Source: Caenorhabditis remanei (Eukaryota; Nematoda; Chromadorea; Rhabditida; Rhabditidae). Taken from it: a DNA stretch of 64,000 nt. Position numbers and translations under genes: made by a program. The notes below the pieces were generated by a model. It did not search any database and was not told where the DNA came from. It saw nothing but the letters and a program-made list of their open reading frames with translations. Shown here one piece after another: positions 23,304 to 35,403 of this stretch (position 1 is its first letter; every line of letters begins with the position of its first letter). The DNA is taken from the NCBI RefSeq assembly GCF_010183535.1, contig NC_071330.1, positions 9,343,717 to 9,407,716 of the forward strand. The letters are read 5' to 3'.

Positions 23304-24305
23304 TCAATGATTCGGACAGATGGTTTTATCTTCCTCACTAACAACTTTGGCTTCTTGAATCAAATATTCATCGTATTTTCCATCTCGAGTAATCTCTTCT
23401 GGTGCTCTATTTCCGTACTTTTTCATAAAATCCACCACCTTTTTCTCGTCGACGGAATTCATTTCAAAACGAGAACCCCATCCAACAAGTGCCAAAGGCT
23501 GAAATATATTGAAACAGATTACAGATATTCAATAGATTAAACTCACTCTTTCCGTCGTCAATTTAATATATGGAGTGATGACGTGTCGATAGATACATGA
23601 CGTCACCAGTTGTCTCAATTTATTCAATTCGTCAACATCAGCACATGGATGATATAAGAGAACAATTGATCCATGTTCCAGATTATGCAGCCATCTTTGA
23701 ACAGGAACATACAGATATTCTCCGAAACGTGCCCAGTTCGGACGGTGGTCTCCTCTGAAGAAAGTGAATATCGGATGAAATAGCTTTGATTTTGTACCTG
23801 ACAGGAATACGATCCTCATATTCGATACTCTCATCCATACATTTATGCATTACTTGATCTTTTCGGGGATCATATGAACTATTTTGTTGAACCATATCGA
23901 AGAGAATCGGATCAATATCCTGGAATGTGTTTGAATTCAAGTTTCTTCTCACTTCACCTGAGCAATCAAATTCTTAAAATAATATCATTAATAGAAACAA
24001 ACTACAGATTCTAAACACCTTTCAATCTACAGTAATCCTACTGTAAAACTACAGTACCCTACAGTACCCAACCAAGCGTTTAAGCTTTTCATTTAAGCTT
24101 TTCCCCTTACTCTAACCTTCTGAACAGCATAATGAATTGAAGAAGAACAAGTGAATGCACTGAAATCTTTCGAGTCCCAATCCTTATTCAAATTCGTTTT
24201 CGCATCATCGCAAGTTGTTAATTTTCCCATGACGGCACCCATATATCCATACGTAAGAGATGGAAAAGAGGTGACAGTTATTATGAAATGAACTAGGAAT
24301 CTCAT
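23304..24305 (-). CDS. secreted DUF3105 protein, TP53I13-like
   Basis: The first exon (24305-24117) gives a signal peptide (MRFLVHFIITVTSFPSLTYG) and a cysteine-containing segment. Further exons are 23972-23798, 23754-23547 and the last exon ending at 23304. The third exon has the DUF3105 signature: GDHRPNWARFGEYLYVPVQ, then RWLHNLEHGSIVLLYHPC. Human TP53I13 has this domain; its biochemical role is not established. The protein ends CPNH. The splice between the first two exons is unresolved: the visible donors end in phase 0 while the visible acceptors need one leftover base. A missed micro-exon, a sequence error or a broken allele could explain this. Confidence 0.75.
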
Positions 24306-24990
24306 CTGAAAATAGTGAATTTGATAAAACAGAGAACGAAAAGCAGTTTTTGGGAGATATAGAAATGCAATTTCTGAATGATTTGGTATGTTTCCTTTGG
24401 AATATTGACAACACATCTCATAAATAAAACATGAGAGTTCAAAAGACTAATAAAAAAGACTTTTCTGCCAACAAAGGTGCGAGAAAATCGATAAACGAAC
24501 AGAAAAAGTCATTGGGCAGAAAAGTGACATTTCTCCGCGGAAACAATCGTCATTTCTTCATTTTCTATACGGGTTGTTCCCTCTGTTTGACGGCTGTTCC
24601 GCGCGGAAAACAAACAACTGTTGGAAGAGAAAAACAGTGATAATTAGAGAGACAATTTGATGAGAAACATGTTAAGTTCTTAATGGATTTAAAGAAGTTT
24701 GGCTTCTTGGATATGAAATTGCCCCTGGTCAATTCATTTCGTCTTATATTTTTCAGAAGTTGAGAAGTTTGATTAGAATTTTTAAATTCTATTCAAATTT
24801 CGAGCTTAAAAGCTCTCGGAACCGTGATGTGAGATTGAAAATAAAAACTTTTATGGACGTAACTAAAAATAAAAAGCTTTATCTGAAGGACTCAAACAAA
24901 CGCAAACAACTCAACAATGAAAATAACAATAACAAAAAAAAAGAGAAAAATGACTTTTTAACATTGAGTCAATTTCTCTAATGGAAATTA
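24306..24990. other. intergenic spacer
   Basis: Spacer between the UTP25-like and DUF3105 genes, both on the minus strand. The ORFs here lack family features; I see no gene. Confidence 0.5.
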
Positions 24991-27120
24991 CTATTGGCTG
25001 ACAATGGCTTGCACTGTCTGTTTGTTACTCATAACAGCCGCTGCCATTTCAGTCCCGAAAGTGTTTTCTAGCCGGATTCTGTCGTATTTGCACAGGAGAA
25101 GAATGGCGAGAAAACGTTGAGAAGTGTCCGCATCTGACATGTTGATGAATTCGGAATAAAAGAGCGGATGAGAGGGTAACTGATAGAAGACCACACGATG
25201 TACACCCTGGAAGTTTTCATTGTAAAGAGTATTCATTCTCTCATGAAACAACTTACCGTCAAGTGTCTTCTGTTGAAAAAATACCAACGTTCAGTGACCA
25301 CTAAATAACTTTTTCTCTCGTGGAAAAACATTTCTCTAGCTCTGTCAACTTTTGCTCGATTCGCATATTCATGACACATCACAAAACTTTCTTCGGCCTT
25401 TTTGAAGTGATTCCGAACACGAACAAAATCGAAATACGATGGAATCACGATGAGTGTTCGAGGAATCAAAGTTGGCATTATCTGGAAATATTTGGAAATA
25501 TACAGTTATAAAAATACAACATACCTTATCCACGAAATACTTGAATCTCAAATCAGACGTTTCGTTAGGATCTTTGACTTCGAATTTGTGAAGTTCTTGG
25601 CATAGTGGAATATCAATCTGAATGGTACATTTATGACTGGAACAAATTAATGAATCAATTTAAACTAACATCACTCAAAGTTCCGGTTCTCTTTGGTTTG
25701 GATACAATAAGACCACGATGATTTTGGGAGTTTTGAAGCATGAGCGATGTGAATAGTTCATGGGAGAATCGAGAGAACATCAGCGTTTGAGAGAAATGCT
25801 TCGAGTGACCATCTGAAGATATACTTTAGTCACTTTATATTTCAGAGTAATTCATACCCAAATACAATTTCCGTACTCTAGAAATGTCGACATCAATTTT
25901 AGAGGGTTGAGAATGAAGATGTGTGAAAATTAGTTGCAAATTTTCCCAGTTTTGTTGAATCATGATATCCGTCTGAAAATCAAGAATTATTTCTTGATGG
26001 TGCGAAACAAACTGACCCTATCAATCACTGTCAGATTAATACTACTAATGAGATGTGATTCATTTCCATCGTCTCCATTCAAAATCATTCTGAGCCCAAG
26101 AGGAGAGCAAACTAAAATATCAGCTTTTTCGAATTTTTCGTACAATTTCAACACTTTTTTCGATAGAGCGATTCCAATACGGAATGCGTCATCATTATTT
26201 CCGAGTAGAAGTTCCTGAATGAAATAGTTTATTATTTTAATTGTTCATATTTCATACTTTGTGATCTTCGGGGAAGTCCGCTCGCGTTGTTGGCAATTCT
26301 GTTGGTCCGCTGTATTCTTCTTCAAATCTATTCTTATTCCATACTTCACCTTTTCCGCCTGAATAGAACATCCATAGAGAGAATTAAATCATTAGACTTA
26401 CTATCTCCATGAACAATTCGTCTCAATCGATTGATAATATCATACGCGTCTTTCTTGAATGGACATAAAATGAGTACAACAGGACGAACAAATCCAGAAT
26501 CTCGGCAAGATTCAATCGTCGCTTCGTCTGCGCCACCTTCCTGAACTGATGCGAGTTCTAACTTTCGTTTGTTTCCAATAATTAGATTTTTGTTTCGAAT
26601 CAAATGTTGAATGATGTGAGCGCAGTAAATTGACTGAAAGAAAATGTTACTTATTGGAAGAATCGATTTCATTTAAAAACATTGGAATCAAATCTAGACT
26701 TACTCGATATCCATCTTGATCGTTAGAAATTGCTAACAAATCTCTGTATTCTGCTGTTAATTTAAGAATTGTTTGTCGTTCTGACTCGATTTGCTTCTCG
26801 TTTTTCTCATCAACCTCGGTTTCTTCTAGTGCAGAGGTCATGTTTTCTAGTATTCCTTCATTCCATCCAAGATTTGAAAACTCTGACGAATCAGTTGGAA
26901 CATCAAAATCCTGAATGCCTTTGTAGATAGCACTTGTTCCGATTCCAGGAAGTTCCAATTTTTGAGCATTTTTCGTACGGGCTTTCATATCAGCTAGCTG
27001 AGCACTTCCAATATCGTCCACATTCTGATTCCAAAACTCACAGAAATGATCAATTGTTTTGGAAATCTTTTCGGACGGTATTGACTCTGTCTCAGAAGAT
27101 TTCAGTTTTCTTTTTGACAT
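24991..27120 (-). CDS. UTP25/DIEXF-like nucleolar protein
   Basis: This is the digestive-organ-expansion-factor/Utp25 family, a component of the small-subunit processome needed for 18S rRNA maturation in the nucleolus. It starts MSKRKLKSSETESIPSEK and has at least seven exons. Diagnostic stretches are VVLILCPFKKDAYDIINRL, then NRFEEEYSGPTELP with RADFPEDHKELLLGNNDDAF, then RKLYLDGHSKHFSQT, and a C-terminal half resembling a helicase domain 2 without working motifs (IPSYFDFVRVRNHFK, VVFYQLPSHPLFYSEF). The long acidic N-terminal tract of vertebrate DIEXF is much reduced. An acceptor (AAATTACAG) sits 6 nt before the ATG and elb-1 ends 268 bp upstream on the same strand, so it may be the downstream gene of an operon. 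Confidence 0.85.
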
Positions 27121-27388
27121 TTTTTCTGTAATTTCCGCCTTAATAACACGTTTTATCGTTATATTTCTGAAATAAAAAAGGCTCTAACCATTACAGAAAT
27201 ATTGAGAGTTTTGAAGGCGAAGAAATCTTTATGCGTTGAGTTAAACTTGACAGAAAATACATATAGAGTTATAAGTTAGAGGAAGGAACATTTCACAATC
27301 TTGAGGGAATAGTACCAAGACAAAAACGATGAGAAGAAAAGAAAATATAATTTCTTGAGTTGAGAAAATGAGTTAGGGAATGAAAGAT

Positions 27389-27971
27389 TTAATCTTGTGG
27401 AGCAGCTTCTTGGCGCATCGTATCTGGAATCGGTGGCGGAGTTGAGACATCGATGATTTCGAGTTGATCATCCACTGAAACGAGACGGTATCCCAGACAG
27501 GCCGGTGATTGGGCCTGCATAGTAAATACATTATTAGATGAGAAAGAAACTCAAATAAATTGATTCGTATCATTTTCACATTTAAAGTTACACTTCGGAA
27601 TGTCTATTTATAATTTCATAAGAGCACTGATTCATTTCCCAATGTACATAAAAATGTTTTGATAGTTTTTATCACTGTATGAAAACTTATATTACCTTGG
27701 CATTGCTGGATGTATATCCACATTCTGCCAAAGTGGCGGTATCGTGTAGAACTTGAGTTTTGCGACCTTCTTCATCAAGCTTCCACAATTCCATGTCGTT
27801 AATTGATTCCTAAAAGTAAGCATTTCAGAACTGGTTTCGAAAACTTCATTAACGAACCTCGGTGATACCAGATACCATTCTTTTGAGGTCCATCACAGTC
27901 TGAGTCTCATCTGCGTCGAGATAAACATGAATCTTTTGACGACGAACTTCGAAGAACAACTCTTGAGTCAT
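27389..27971 (-). CDS. elb-1: elongin B
   Basis: Exons 27971-27858, 27809-27696 and 27514-27389 (38, 38 and 41 codons) encode 117 residues, the normal elongin B length. The N-terminus MTQELFFEVRRQKIHVYLDA is a ubiquitin-like fold, and the C-terminal tail ends in a Pro/Gln-rich segment (STPPPIPDTMRQEAAPQD). Elongin B pairs with elongin C as adaptor of cullin-2 E3 ligases (VHL, ZYG-11, ZIF-1 type). A splice acceptor (ATCATTTCAG) lies 9 nt before the ATG, as for trans-splicing. As I recall, the C. elegans gene is a near neighbour of crh-1 and mrt-2, which fits this window. Confidence 0.95.
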
Positions 27972-28466
27972 TTTAATTCACTGAAATGATAAAATAGGGT
28001 TCTGAACTGCTGCAATTTAGTTTCAGCCAATAGAAAAAAGAAACTACGAAAAACGGAAACAATAGTGTGCTGAAATCCAAATTTTCATTATTGGAAATGC
28101 TGACCGGCAATTCCCAATACTGGAATGCAAGCGTGCCCCACCGAACAATGCCAATATTTTTGCGCGGTTTTTTAAATCAGATTCTCCAACTTTGTCACCA
28201 ATGTCCGAAAAATTTAATATTAAATTTAATCAACCAAATGCCGGTACTATCCAGTGCTGCCGTATGACACATCATTATTATACATATGATCAAAGATGCC
28301 AAGTCTACTAAAAATACATTATATTTCGAACTGGGCGACGAACCACATTTTTTTCGAATGTAAATATTGACTTGGGTTTTACTTTACCAACTCTAACTCG
28401 AGAGGTAGCCGATTCTGCCAGTTTCTTTTTATATTTTCACTGAGAAAATAGTTTTAAAAACTCAAT
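27972..28466. other. divergent promoter region
   Basis: Spacer between elb-1 (minus) and the LITAF-domain gene (plus). It is AT-rich with short inverted segments (for example GCCGGTACTA and nearby GGCA blocks). No coding exon is visible. Confidence 0.5.
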
Positions 28467-28933
28467 ATGTCCTATCCGGATGATTTCCCAATTCCTCATG
28501 TTATTCAGCCAGTTAAAGTTGTTCGGCACGTTGTAAAAGTGAGTGATTTGAATCTGAACAAGAATCAGGAGGATAGAAAATACTTTCAGGAAACACCAAT
28601 AAAGACACCCTTTCTGGAATTTTGCCCGAAATGTCAGGTTAGTTTTATGCATCTCTTTATTCTTGTTCATTCTATCCAAAACTGTTTTATGTAGAATTGA
28701 AACCACCACTGTTTCTCAATTCTTAGAAGTTGTTTGAACGTTTTCAGAGTACAATAATGACATCAGTTAATTCTCACATTGGAATGTGTTGGTGGTTGAT
28801 TTGTTTCTTCGGAACATTCCTCTTCTGCTGGCCAATTCTCTTCTGTTTATGTTGTGATGCATCAAAAGATATTGACCATAACTGTCCAAATTGTGGTCTA
28901 CTTCTTGCCACTTCGAATCGAGCCGGTTTTTAA
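28467..28933 (+). CDS. LITAF-domain membrane protein
   Basis: Exons 28467-28538, 28590-28637 and 28748-28933 encode 101 residues. The first intron (51 nt, GTGAGT to TTTCAG) is a multiple of three with no stop, so it would read through as coding if retained. The C-terminal half is a LITAF (SIMPLE-like) domain: a first CPKCQ knuckle, a hydrophobic segment (GMCWWLICFFGTFLFCWPILFCLCC) that inserts in the membrane without crossing it, and a second knuckle (HNCPNCG). The two CxxC pairs bind zinc on the cytosolic face of late endosomes or lysosomes. The N-terminus is short and Pro-rich. Worms have many small LITAF genes, so no specific name is given. Confidence 0.85.
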
Positions 28934-29158
28934 TTCTTTTCATGTTTTCACTTTTCTACGGGATTGCTTTATAGCTCTTCGCTTATTTCTGTAAGAGTTG
29001 TCTTTTTCTATTATTCGGAAATATGTTTTTTTTTAATTTGCGAGTGAAAGCCTTTCGTAAATAAAACAACAAAAAAAGAGTTTTATCGGATGAACTGAAA
29101 GAAGAAAAAGAAAATAAAATATCAATCGAATCACTTAAAGTATTTTGATTTCAGTTGC

Positions 29159-30185
29159 CTAAATCTTCAATACAACTGCTCCTGAATCGAATCCAACCGA
29201 AATAATTCCGGATTCCTCGATTCCAATACACCAAACTCTTCCCATTTCGAAGTTCAATTCCTTTCCCAATCTGAGATTTCCAGTATACGAAAAGACTATT
29301 GATTAGAAATTTTGAGACGATACCTCAGTGATTTTGAATTCCATATTTTAACATAATTATCTTCTGATCCGCTGATGATCCAATCATTAAAAGATGAGAG
29401 AAATGTGATGTTATGTTGATGAGAACCTTCCAAGCTCTCGATGCAACTCTTCGTCTGAAAATAGTTTCAATTATTTACAGAAACGATTTTTGTCCATACT
29501 TCATAGTCCCAAACACGTATTGATCTATCATCCGATCCAGATACGATTCTCGATTTTCCCAGAAAAGCAACACAATTGACTCCTTTGTGGTGACCTTCTA
29601 ACATTCCGACCTCTTTTTCCTCTCCCAATTTCCAGATTTTCAAAGTTTTATCCAAAGATGCACTGATCAAAACATCCGTATCGTATGGATTAATTGCCAT
29701 TTGCATCACATAATGCTCGTGTCCATCGAACTGTTGCTCCAATCTCCATTCATTCTCCCAATCCCATACTTTGATTGTTTTGTCATCAGAAGCAGAAATA
29801 AGATAGGGTAGAGTTGGATGAATGACGATTGAACGAATGAAATCAGAATGAGCTTCGAATTCATGAATCAGATTAAACGATTCACTATCGAAAATTCGAA
29901 CCTTTCTGTCATCGGAAGCAGTAGAAATCCAGTTTTTTTGAGGAATAAATTTGGCTGATCGAACAGAATTTTCACTGCACTGAAAGAACTTACAGAGTTT
30001 ACAACGCTGAATAATTCTGATTTTCTTACCTGAATAGCCTTCACCAATGTTTTCGTTTCATAATTCCAAATTTGAACAACTCCAGTATGAAGAGAAGTTA
30101 GAATCCATGGTTTTACGGGATGGATATCCACGCATTTCACTCGATCAGAATGTGAAACAAACTTGGAAATAGCCTCAAAGTCCAT
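29159..30185 (-). CDS. single-propeller relative of coatomer beta' (COPB2)
   Basis: Exons 30185-30030, 29979-29500, 29454-29324 and 29270-29159 encode about 292 residues. It aligns by eye along the first seven-bladed WD40 propeller of beta'-COP. Matches include [43 protein letters not shown] and the end [10 protein letters not shown]. It then stops where beta'-COP would continue into its second propeller and helical solenoid. In beta'-COP this propeller reads K-K-x-x cargo tails. The stop is clean, with no decay seen, so it looks like a retained short paralogue rather than a remnant. It could compete for or adapt coatomer cargo; no function is shown here. Confidence 0.85.
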
Positions 30186-30513
30186 AATATTTCAAAAATG
30201 GAAAGTTGTTAATCACTTGTGAAAACAAAAGTGACTTGTACCCTCATACTTTATTTTCCGTTTTATACCCTTCCATTCAACGGAGATTTCATAAGAGTCT
30301 AGCTCAAAACTTCCAACAATCATTATGAAACGTCGGCAAAAAAGAGAAAGAGAGAGAGAGTATAAGGAAATGAAGAGAAACAGACAAAAAGGTCTGATTC
30401 ACTAAAAAAGGCTGTTCAAACGGAAAGAAGAAGACCCATTGACTACTGGAAAGAAAAAAAGCTAAAAGAATAGGTCCCAGTTGTCCGTATCTTAGAGGAT
30501 TTTAGCATTTTCC
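30186..30513. other. intergenic spacer
   Basis: Purine-rich spacer with a short (GA) tract near 30345. No gene seen. Confidence 0.5.
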
Positions 30514-30655
30514 TAAAAGAAGGATCTCAAAAGAAAAAGAAGAAGTGAATATAGTGTTATTAAATTTATTAAAAAATAAAATATTTACAATAAAATAAAC
30601 ACTTGTAATAAAAAACAAATAAATAGAGATCTATATATTAGAAAGTAAATTAGAA

Positions 30656-32693
30656 TTAATCAACTTCCTCAACAGTTGGTCCTTGTGGATAATTAGAAGA
30701 GTTGAAACCAGCAGATCCAGGATTTCCACATCCAGATGGTTGTTGATTGGCAGATTGATGCATTTTGGAGAGAACAGATTGACAGATACTCTTCAATTCC
30801 TTATCCTTCAATTCAATTTCATCTTTTTCAGCCAGTGAATTTGAATCCAACCAACGAAGAGTCTCTTCAACTGCTTCTGTGACACGTCTCGCATCATCTG
30901 ATTCCAGTTTTGATCCATGTTCATCAATTGCTTGTTTCACTTGGAATGCATATGCTTCCAATTGATTTCGAGCCATAACACGTTCCCGTTGTTCACCATC
31001 TTCTTTCTCAAATTGTTTCGCTTCGTTTACCATTCTATCAATATCAGCTTGCGATAATCGTCCTTTCTCATTTCGAATTGTGATTCGATTCGTTTTTCCA
31101 GTTGATTTATCCTCAGCCGACACATTCAATATTCCATTTGCATCGATATCAAAAGTGACTTCAATTTGAGGAACACCACGTGGAGCAGGAGGAATTCCAG
31201 AAAGTTCGAATGTTCCGAGACGGTGATTATCACGAGTCATGGCACGTTCTCCTTCGTAAACTTGGATTGAAACTCCTGGTTGATTATCAGCATATGTTGT
31301 GAATGTTTTCGACGCTTTCGTTGGAATTCGAGTGTTTCGATCAATTAAGTTGGTCATCACACCACCAGCTGTCTCAATTCCAAGACTCAATGGAGCAACA
31401 TCAACCAGTAATACATCTTTAATTGTTTGATCCTTCACTCCAGAAAGTACAGCTGCTTGAACTGCAGCTCCAAATGCAACTGCTTCGTCTGGATTGATTG
31501 AACAATTCAATTCCTGAAAAACAAAAAATTAGAAAAAAATGAAATTGAGTTGAGATAATAACACTTACCTTTCCATTGAAAAAGTCTTTGAGCATCTTCT
31601 GAATTTTCGGAACACGAGTTGATCCACCAACCAAAACGACTTCATCAATCTTCGATTTATCGAGTTTCGCATCTCGAAGAGCCTTCTCAACTGGTTCAAG
31701 AGTCTTACGGAATAGATCAGCACATAACTCCTCAAATCGAGCACGAGTTATTTTCGAGCACAAATCAATTCCTTCGAAAAGTGAATCAACTTCGATTGTG
31801 GCTTCGGATGAACTCGAAAGTGTCCTTTTGGCTCGTTCACATGCAGTTCGAAGACGTCGAATGGCACGTGGATTCGGTGAAATATCTTTGCCAGTCTTTC
31901 TCTTGAATTCATTCATAAAGTGTTGAAGCATTCTCTGATCGAAATCTTCTCCTCCAAGATGAGTATCACCAGCTGTTGATTTCACTTCGAATATTGATCC
32001 TTCAGAAATGGAAAGAATTGAAACATCAAAAGTACCTCCTCCAAGATCGAATATCAATACATTCTTCTCTTCGCTTATTCCTTTATCCAATCCATAAGCA
32101 AGAGCAGCTGCAGTTGGTTCATTGATTATTCGAATTGCATTCAATCCAGCAATTGTTGCTGCATCTTTTGTTGCTTGTCTCTGACTGTCATTGAAATATG
32201 CAGGTACAGTAATCACTGCATCTTTTATCGCATGTCCAACATATGTTTCCGCCGTTTCCTTCATCTTCTGAAGTACCATTGCTGAGATTTCTTCTGGATT
32301 GAATTGTCGTTTCTCTCCTTTCATTTCAACTTCAATCACTGGTTTCCCTTGTTTTCCTTTTACTCCAAATGGCCAATGTTTGCAGTCTGATTGAACTGTT
32401 GACTCATCGAAACGTCTTCCAATCAATCGTTTTGCATCGAATACAGTGTTCTCTGGATTACGAGCTGCTTGATCTTTTGCTGCATCTCCAACCAATCGTT
32501 CTGTATCAGTGAATGCAACATATGATGGTGTTGTCTTGTTTCCTTCTGAGTTTGCAATTATCTCCACCTGAAAATATTTAATTAGATGGATTCATAATTA
32601 GGAATTATAGACACTTACCTTTCCATTTTGATAGATTCCAACACATGAATATGTTGTACCAAGGTCGATACCAATAGCTTTACACGAAGACAT
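30656..32693 (-). CDS. heat-inducible cytosolic HSP70, copy 1
   Basis: Exons 32693-32619, 32567-31569 and 31513-30656 encode 643 residues. It is an ATP-dependent chaperone of the cytosol and nucleus. Visible HSP70 signatures are [20 protein letters not shown] near the start, [29 protein letters not shown] and the C-terminal EEVD that binds TPR co-chaperones. The substrate-binding domain and lid are complete. The tail is short and Gly-poor compared with constitutive HSP-1 types. TATATAAG and an array of heat-shock elements lie within 130 bp upstream. In C. elegans F44E5.4/F44E5.5 are, as I recall, a similar inverted inducible pair. The only residue difference from copy 2 that I found is Leu for Ser in DEIE[L/S]KDKEL. 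Confidence 0.95.
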
Positions 32694-32791
32694 TGTAGTT
32701 TGTAGTTTGTAGTGAGAGCAGTAGAAATAGATTCTTCTGAGGGTGACTTCTACTCAATCCTGTCCAGCTTATATACTTTTCCAACAACATC

Positions 32792-32819
32792 TTCTGGAAT
32801 CTTCTGGAATATTCTCGAA
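32792..32819 (-). promoter_or_regulatory. heat-shock element, six units
   Basis: Six alternating TTC/GAA units with exact 2 bp spacing (TTCtgGAAtcTTCtgGAA, then taTTCtcGAA). This is an unusually long perfect HSF-1 site. It lies about 100 bp upstream of HSP70 copy 1, next to its TATA box. Confidence 0.9.
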
Positions 32820-32890
32820 CGTATTTTGTCCAGCGTCTCCTCTAATTCTCTCATTCTTACGTTATGTTTCTCCTTTCTCTGCAGTATTTG

Positions 32891-32917
32891 TTCGAGAACA
32901 TTCTAGAACATTCGAAA
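32891..32917. promoter_or_regulatory. heat-shock element in palindrome spacer
   Basis: TTCgaGAAcaTTCtaGAAca followed by TTCgaAAA, that is five good units and one imperfect. It sits near the midpoint between the two divergent HSP70 genes, so it can serve both. Confidence 0.85.
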
Positions 32918-33034
32918 AGGAGAGGTGGAAAAGAAAGGAAAGACTGTGGGAGACTGCGGAGACGCAGGAAATCAGAAGAAGGAGAGTACCCTCGGCGAAG
33001 AGGCAACAGAGAAAAATCAGAATGGGAAACATCA

Positions 33035-33060
33035 AGAATATTCCAGAAGGTTCCAGAAGA
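33035..33060 (+). promoter_or_regulatory. heat-shock element of HSP70 copy 2
   Basis: GAAtaTTCcaGAAggTTCca followed by GAA, five units upstream of the TATATAAG box of copy 2. It is the counterpart of 32792-32819 but shorter by a unit because the arms begin to diverge here. Confidence 0.85.
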
Positions 33061-33156
33061 TGTTGTTGGAAAAGTATATAAGCTGGACAGGATTGAGTAG
33101 AAGTCACCCACAGAAGAATCTAATTCTACTGCTCCCACTACAAACTACAAACTACA

Positions 33157-35194
33157 ATGTCTTCGTGTAAAGCTATTGGTATCGACCTTGGTACAACATA
33201 TTCATGTGTTGGAATCTATCAAAATGGAAAGGTAAGTGTCTATAATTCCTAATTATGAATCCATCTAATTAAATATTTTCAGGTGGAGATAATTGCAAAC
33301 TCAGAAGGAAACAAGACAACACCATCATATGTTGCATTCACTGATACAGAACGATTGGTTGGAGATGCAGCAAAAGATCAAGCAGCTCGTAATCCAGAGA
33401 ACACTGTATTCGATGCAAAACGATTGATTGGAAGACGTTTCGATGAGTCAACAGTTCAATCAGACTGCAAACATTGGCCATTTGGAGTAAAAGGAAAACA
33501 AGGGAAACCAGTGATTGAAGTTGAAATGAAAGGAGAGAAACGACAATTCAATCCAGAAGAAATCTCAGCAATGGTACTTCAGAAGATGAAGGAAACGGCG
33601 GAAACATATGTTGGACATGCGATAAAAGATGCAGTGATTACTGTACCTGCATATTTCAATGACAGTCAGAGACAAGCAACAAAAGATGCAGCAACAATTG
33701 CTGGATTGAATGCAATTCGAATAATCAATGAACCAACTGCAGCTGCTCTTGCTTATGGATTGGATAAAGGAATAAGCGAAGAGAAGAATGTATTGATATT
33801 CGATCTTGGAGGAGGTACTTTTGATGTTTCAATTCTTTCCATTTCTGAAGGATCAATATTCGAAGTGAAATCAACGGCTGGTGATACTCATCTTGGAGGA
33901 GAAGATTTCGATCAGAGAATGCTTCAACACTTTATGAATGAATTCAAGAGAAAGACTGGCAAAGATATTTCACCGAATCCACGTGCCATTCGACGTCTTC
34001 GAACTGCATGTGAACGAGCCAAAAGGACACTTTCGAGTTCATCCGAAGCCACAATCGAAGTTGATTCACTTTTCGAAGGAATTGATTTGTGCTCGAAAAT
34101 AACTCGTGCTCGATTTGAGGAGTTATGTGCTGATCTATTCCGTAAGACTCTTGAACCAGTTGAGAAGGCTCTTCGAGATGCGAAACTCGATAAATCGAAG
34201 ATTGATGAAGTCGTTTTGGTTGGTGGATCAACTCGTGTTCCGAAAATTCAGAAGATGCTCAAAGACTTTTTCAATGGAAAGGTAAGTGTTATTATCTCAA
34301 CTCAATTTCATTTTTTTCTAATTTTTTGTTTTTCAGGAATTGAATTGTTCAATCAATCCAGACGAAGCAGTTGCATTTGGAGCTGCAGTTCAAGCAGCTG
34401 TACTTTCTGGAGTGAAGGATCAAACAATTAAAGATGTATTACTGGTTGATGTTGCTCCATTGAGTCTTGGAATTGAGACAGCTGGTGGTGTGATGACCAA
34501 CTTAATTGATCGAAACACTCGAATTCCAACGAAAGCGTCGAAAACATTCACAACATATGCTGATAATCAACCAGGAGTTTCAATCCAAGTTTACGAAGGA
34601 GAACGTGCCATGACTCGTGATAATCACCGTCTCGGAACATTCGAACTTTCTGGAATTCCTCCTGCTCCACGTGGTGTTCCTCAAATTGAAGTCACTTTTG
34701 ATATCGATGCAAATGGAATATTGAATGTGTCGGCTGAGGATAAATCAACTGGAAAAACGAATCGAATCACAATTCGAAATGAGAAAGGACGATTATCGCA
34801 AGCTGATATTGATAGAATGGTAAACGAAGCGAAACAATTTGAGAAAGAAGATGGTGAACAACGGGAACGTGTTATGGCTCGAAATCAATTGGAAGCATAT
34901 GCATTCCAAGTGAAACAAGCAATTGATGAACATGGATCAAAACTGGAATCAGATGATGCGAGACGTGTCACAGAAGCAGTTGAAGAGACTCTTCGTTGGT
35001 TGGATTCAAATTCACTGGCTGAAAAAGATGAAATTGAATCGAAGGATAAGGAATTGAAGAGTATCTGTCAATCTGTTCTCTCCAAAATGCATCAATCTGC
35101 CAATCAACAACCATCTGGATGTGGAAATCCTGGATCTGCTGGTTTCAACTCTTCTAATTATCCACAAGGACCAACTGTTGAGGAAGTTGATTAA
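33157..35194 (+). CDS. heat-inducible cytosolic HSP70, copy 2
   Basis: Exons 33157-33231, 33283-34281 and 34337-35194 encode 643 residues with the same motifs, intron positions and intron sequences as copy 1. The two starts are 464 bp apart and divergent. The protein ends GPTVEEVD. The 5' UTR repeats CAAACTA. This copy has Ser in [10 protein letters not shown]. Expression is inferred to be heat-shock dependent from the HSE arrays at 32891 and 33035. Because the copies are nearly identical, short reads would not map uniquely. Confidence 0.95.
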
Positions 35195-35403
35195 TTCTAA
35201 TTTACTTTCTAATATATAGATCTCTATTTATTTGTTTTTTATTACAAGTGTTTATTTTATTGTAAATATTTTATTTTTTAATAAATTTAATAACACTATA
35301 TTCACTTCTTCTTTTTCTTTTGAGATCTTTCTTTCAAGAAATATCTGAATTCACTTAAACAAAACGCTTCAGACTTTGGCTTTTTCAATCAGATCATATT
35401 TAT

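Larger units (their letters stand above)
30514..35330. repeat. 4.8 kb palindrome containing the HSP70 pair
   Basis: Arms of about 2.3 kb run from about 30514 to 32812 and from about 33034 to 35330. They cover 3' UTR, all exons and introns, 5' UTR, TATA box and proximal HSE. By eye they differ at only a handful of bases. The spacer of about 220 bp is non-matching and contains extra heat-shock elements. The sharp ends just past the poly(A) region suggest a duplicated unit kept uniform by gene conversion. Confidence 0.85.

Noticed and set aside
31419..34431. HSP70 ORFs with altered C-terminus and antisense ORFs of 95 codons
   Set aside because: The altered ends are reads into the second intron; the antisense ORFs are mirror shadows in both copies.
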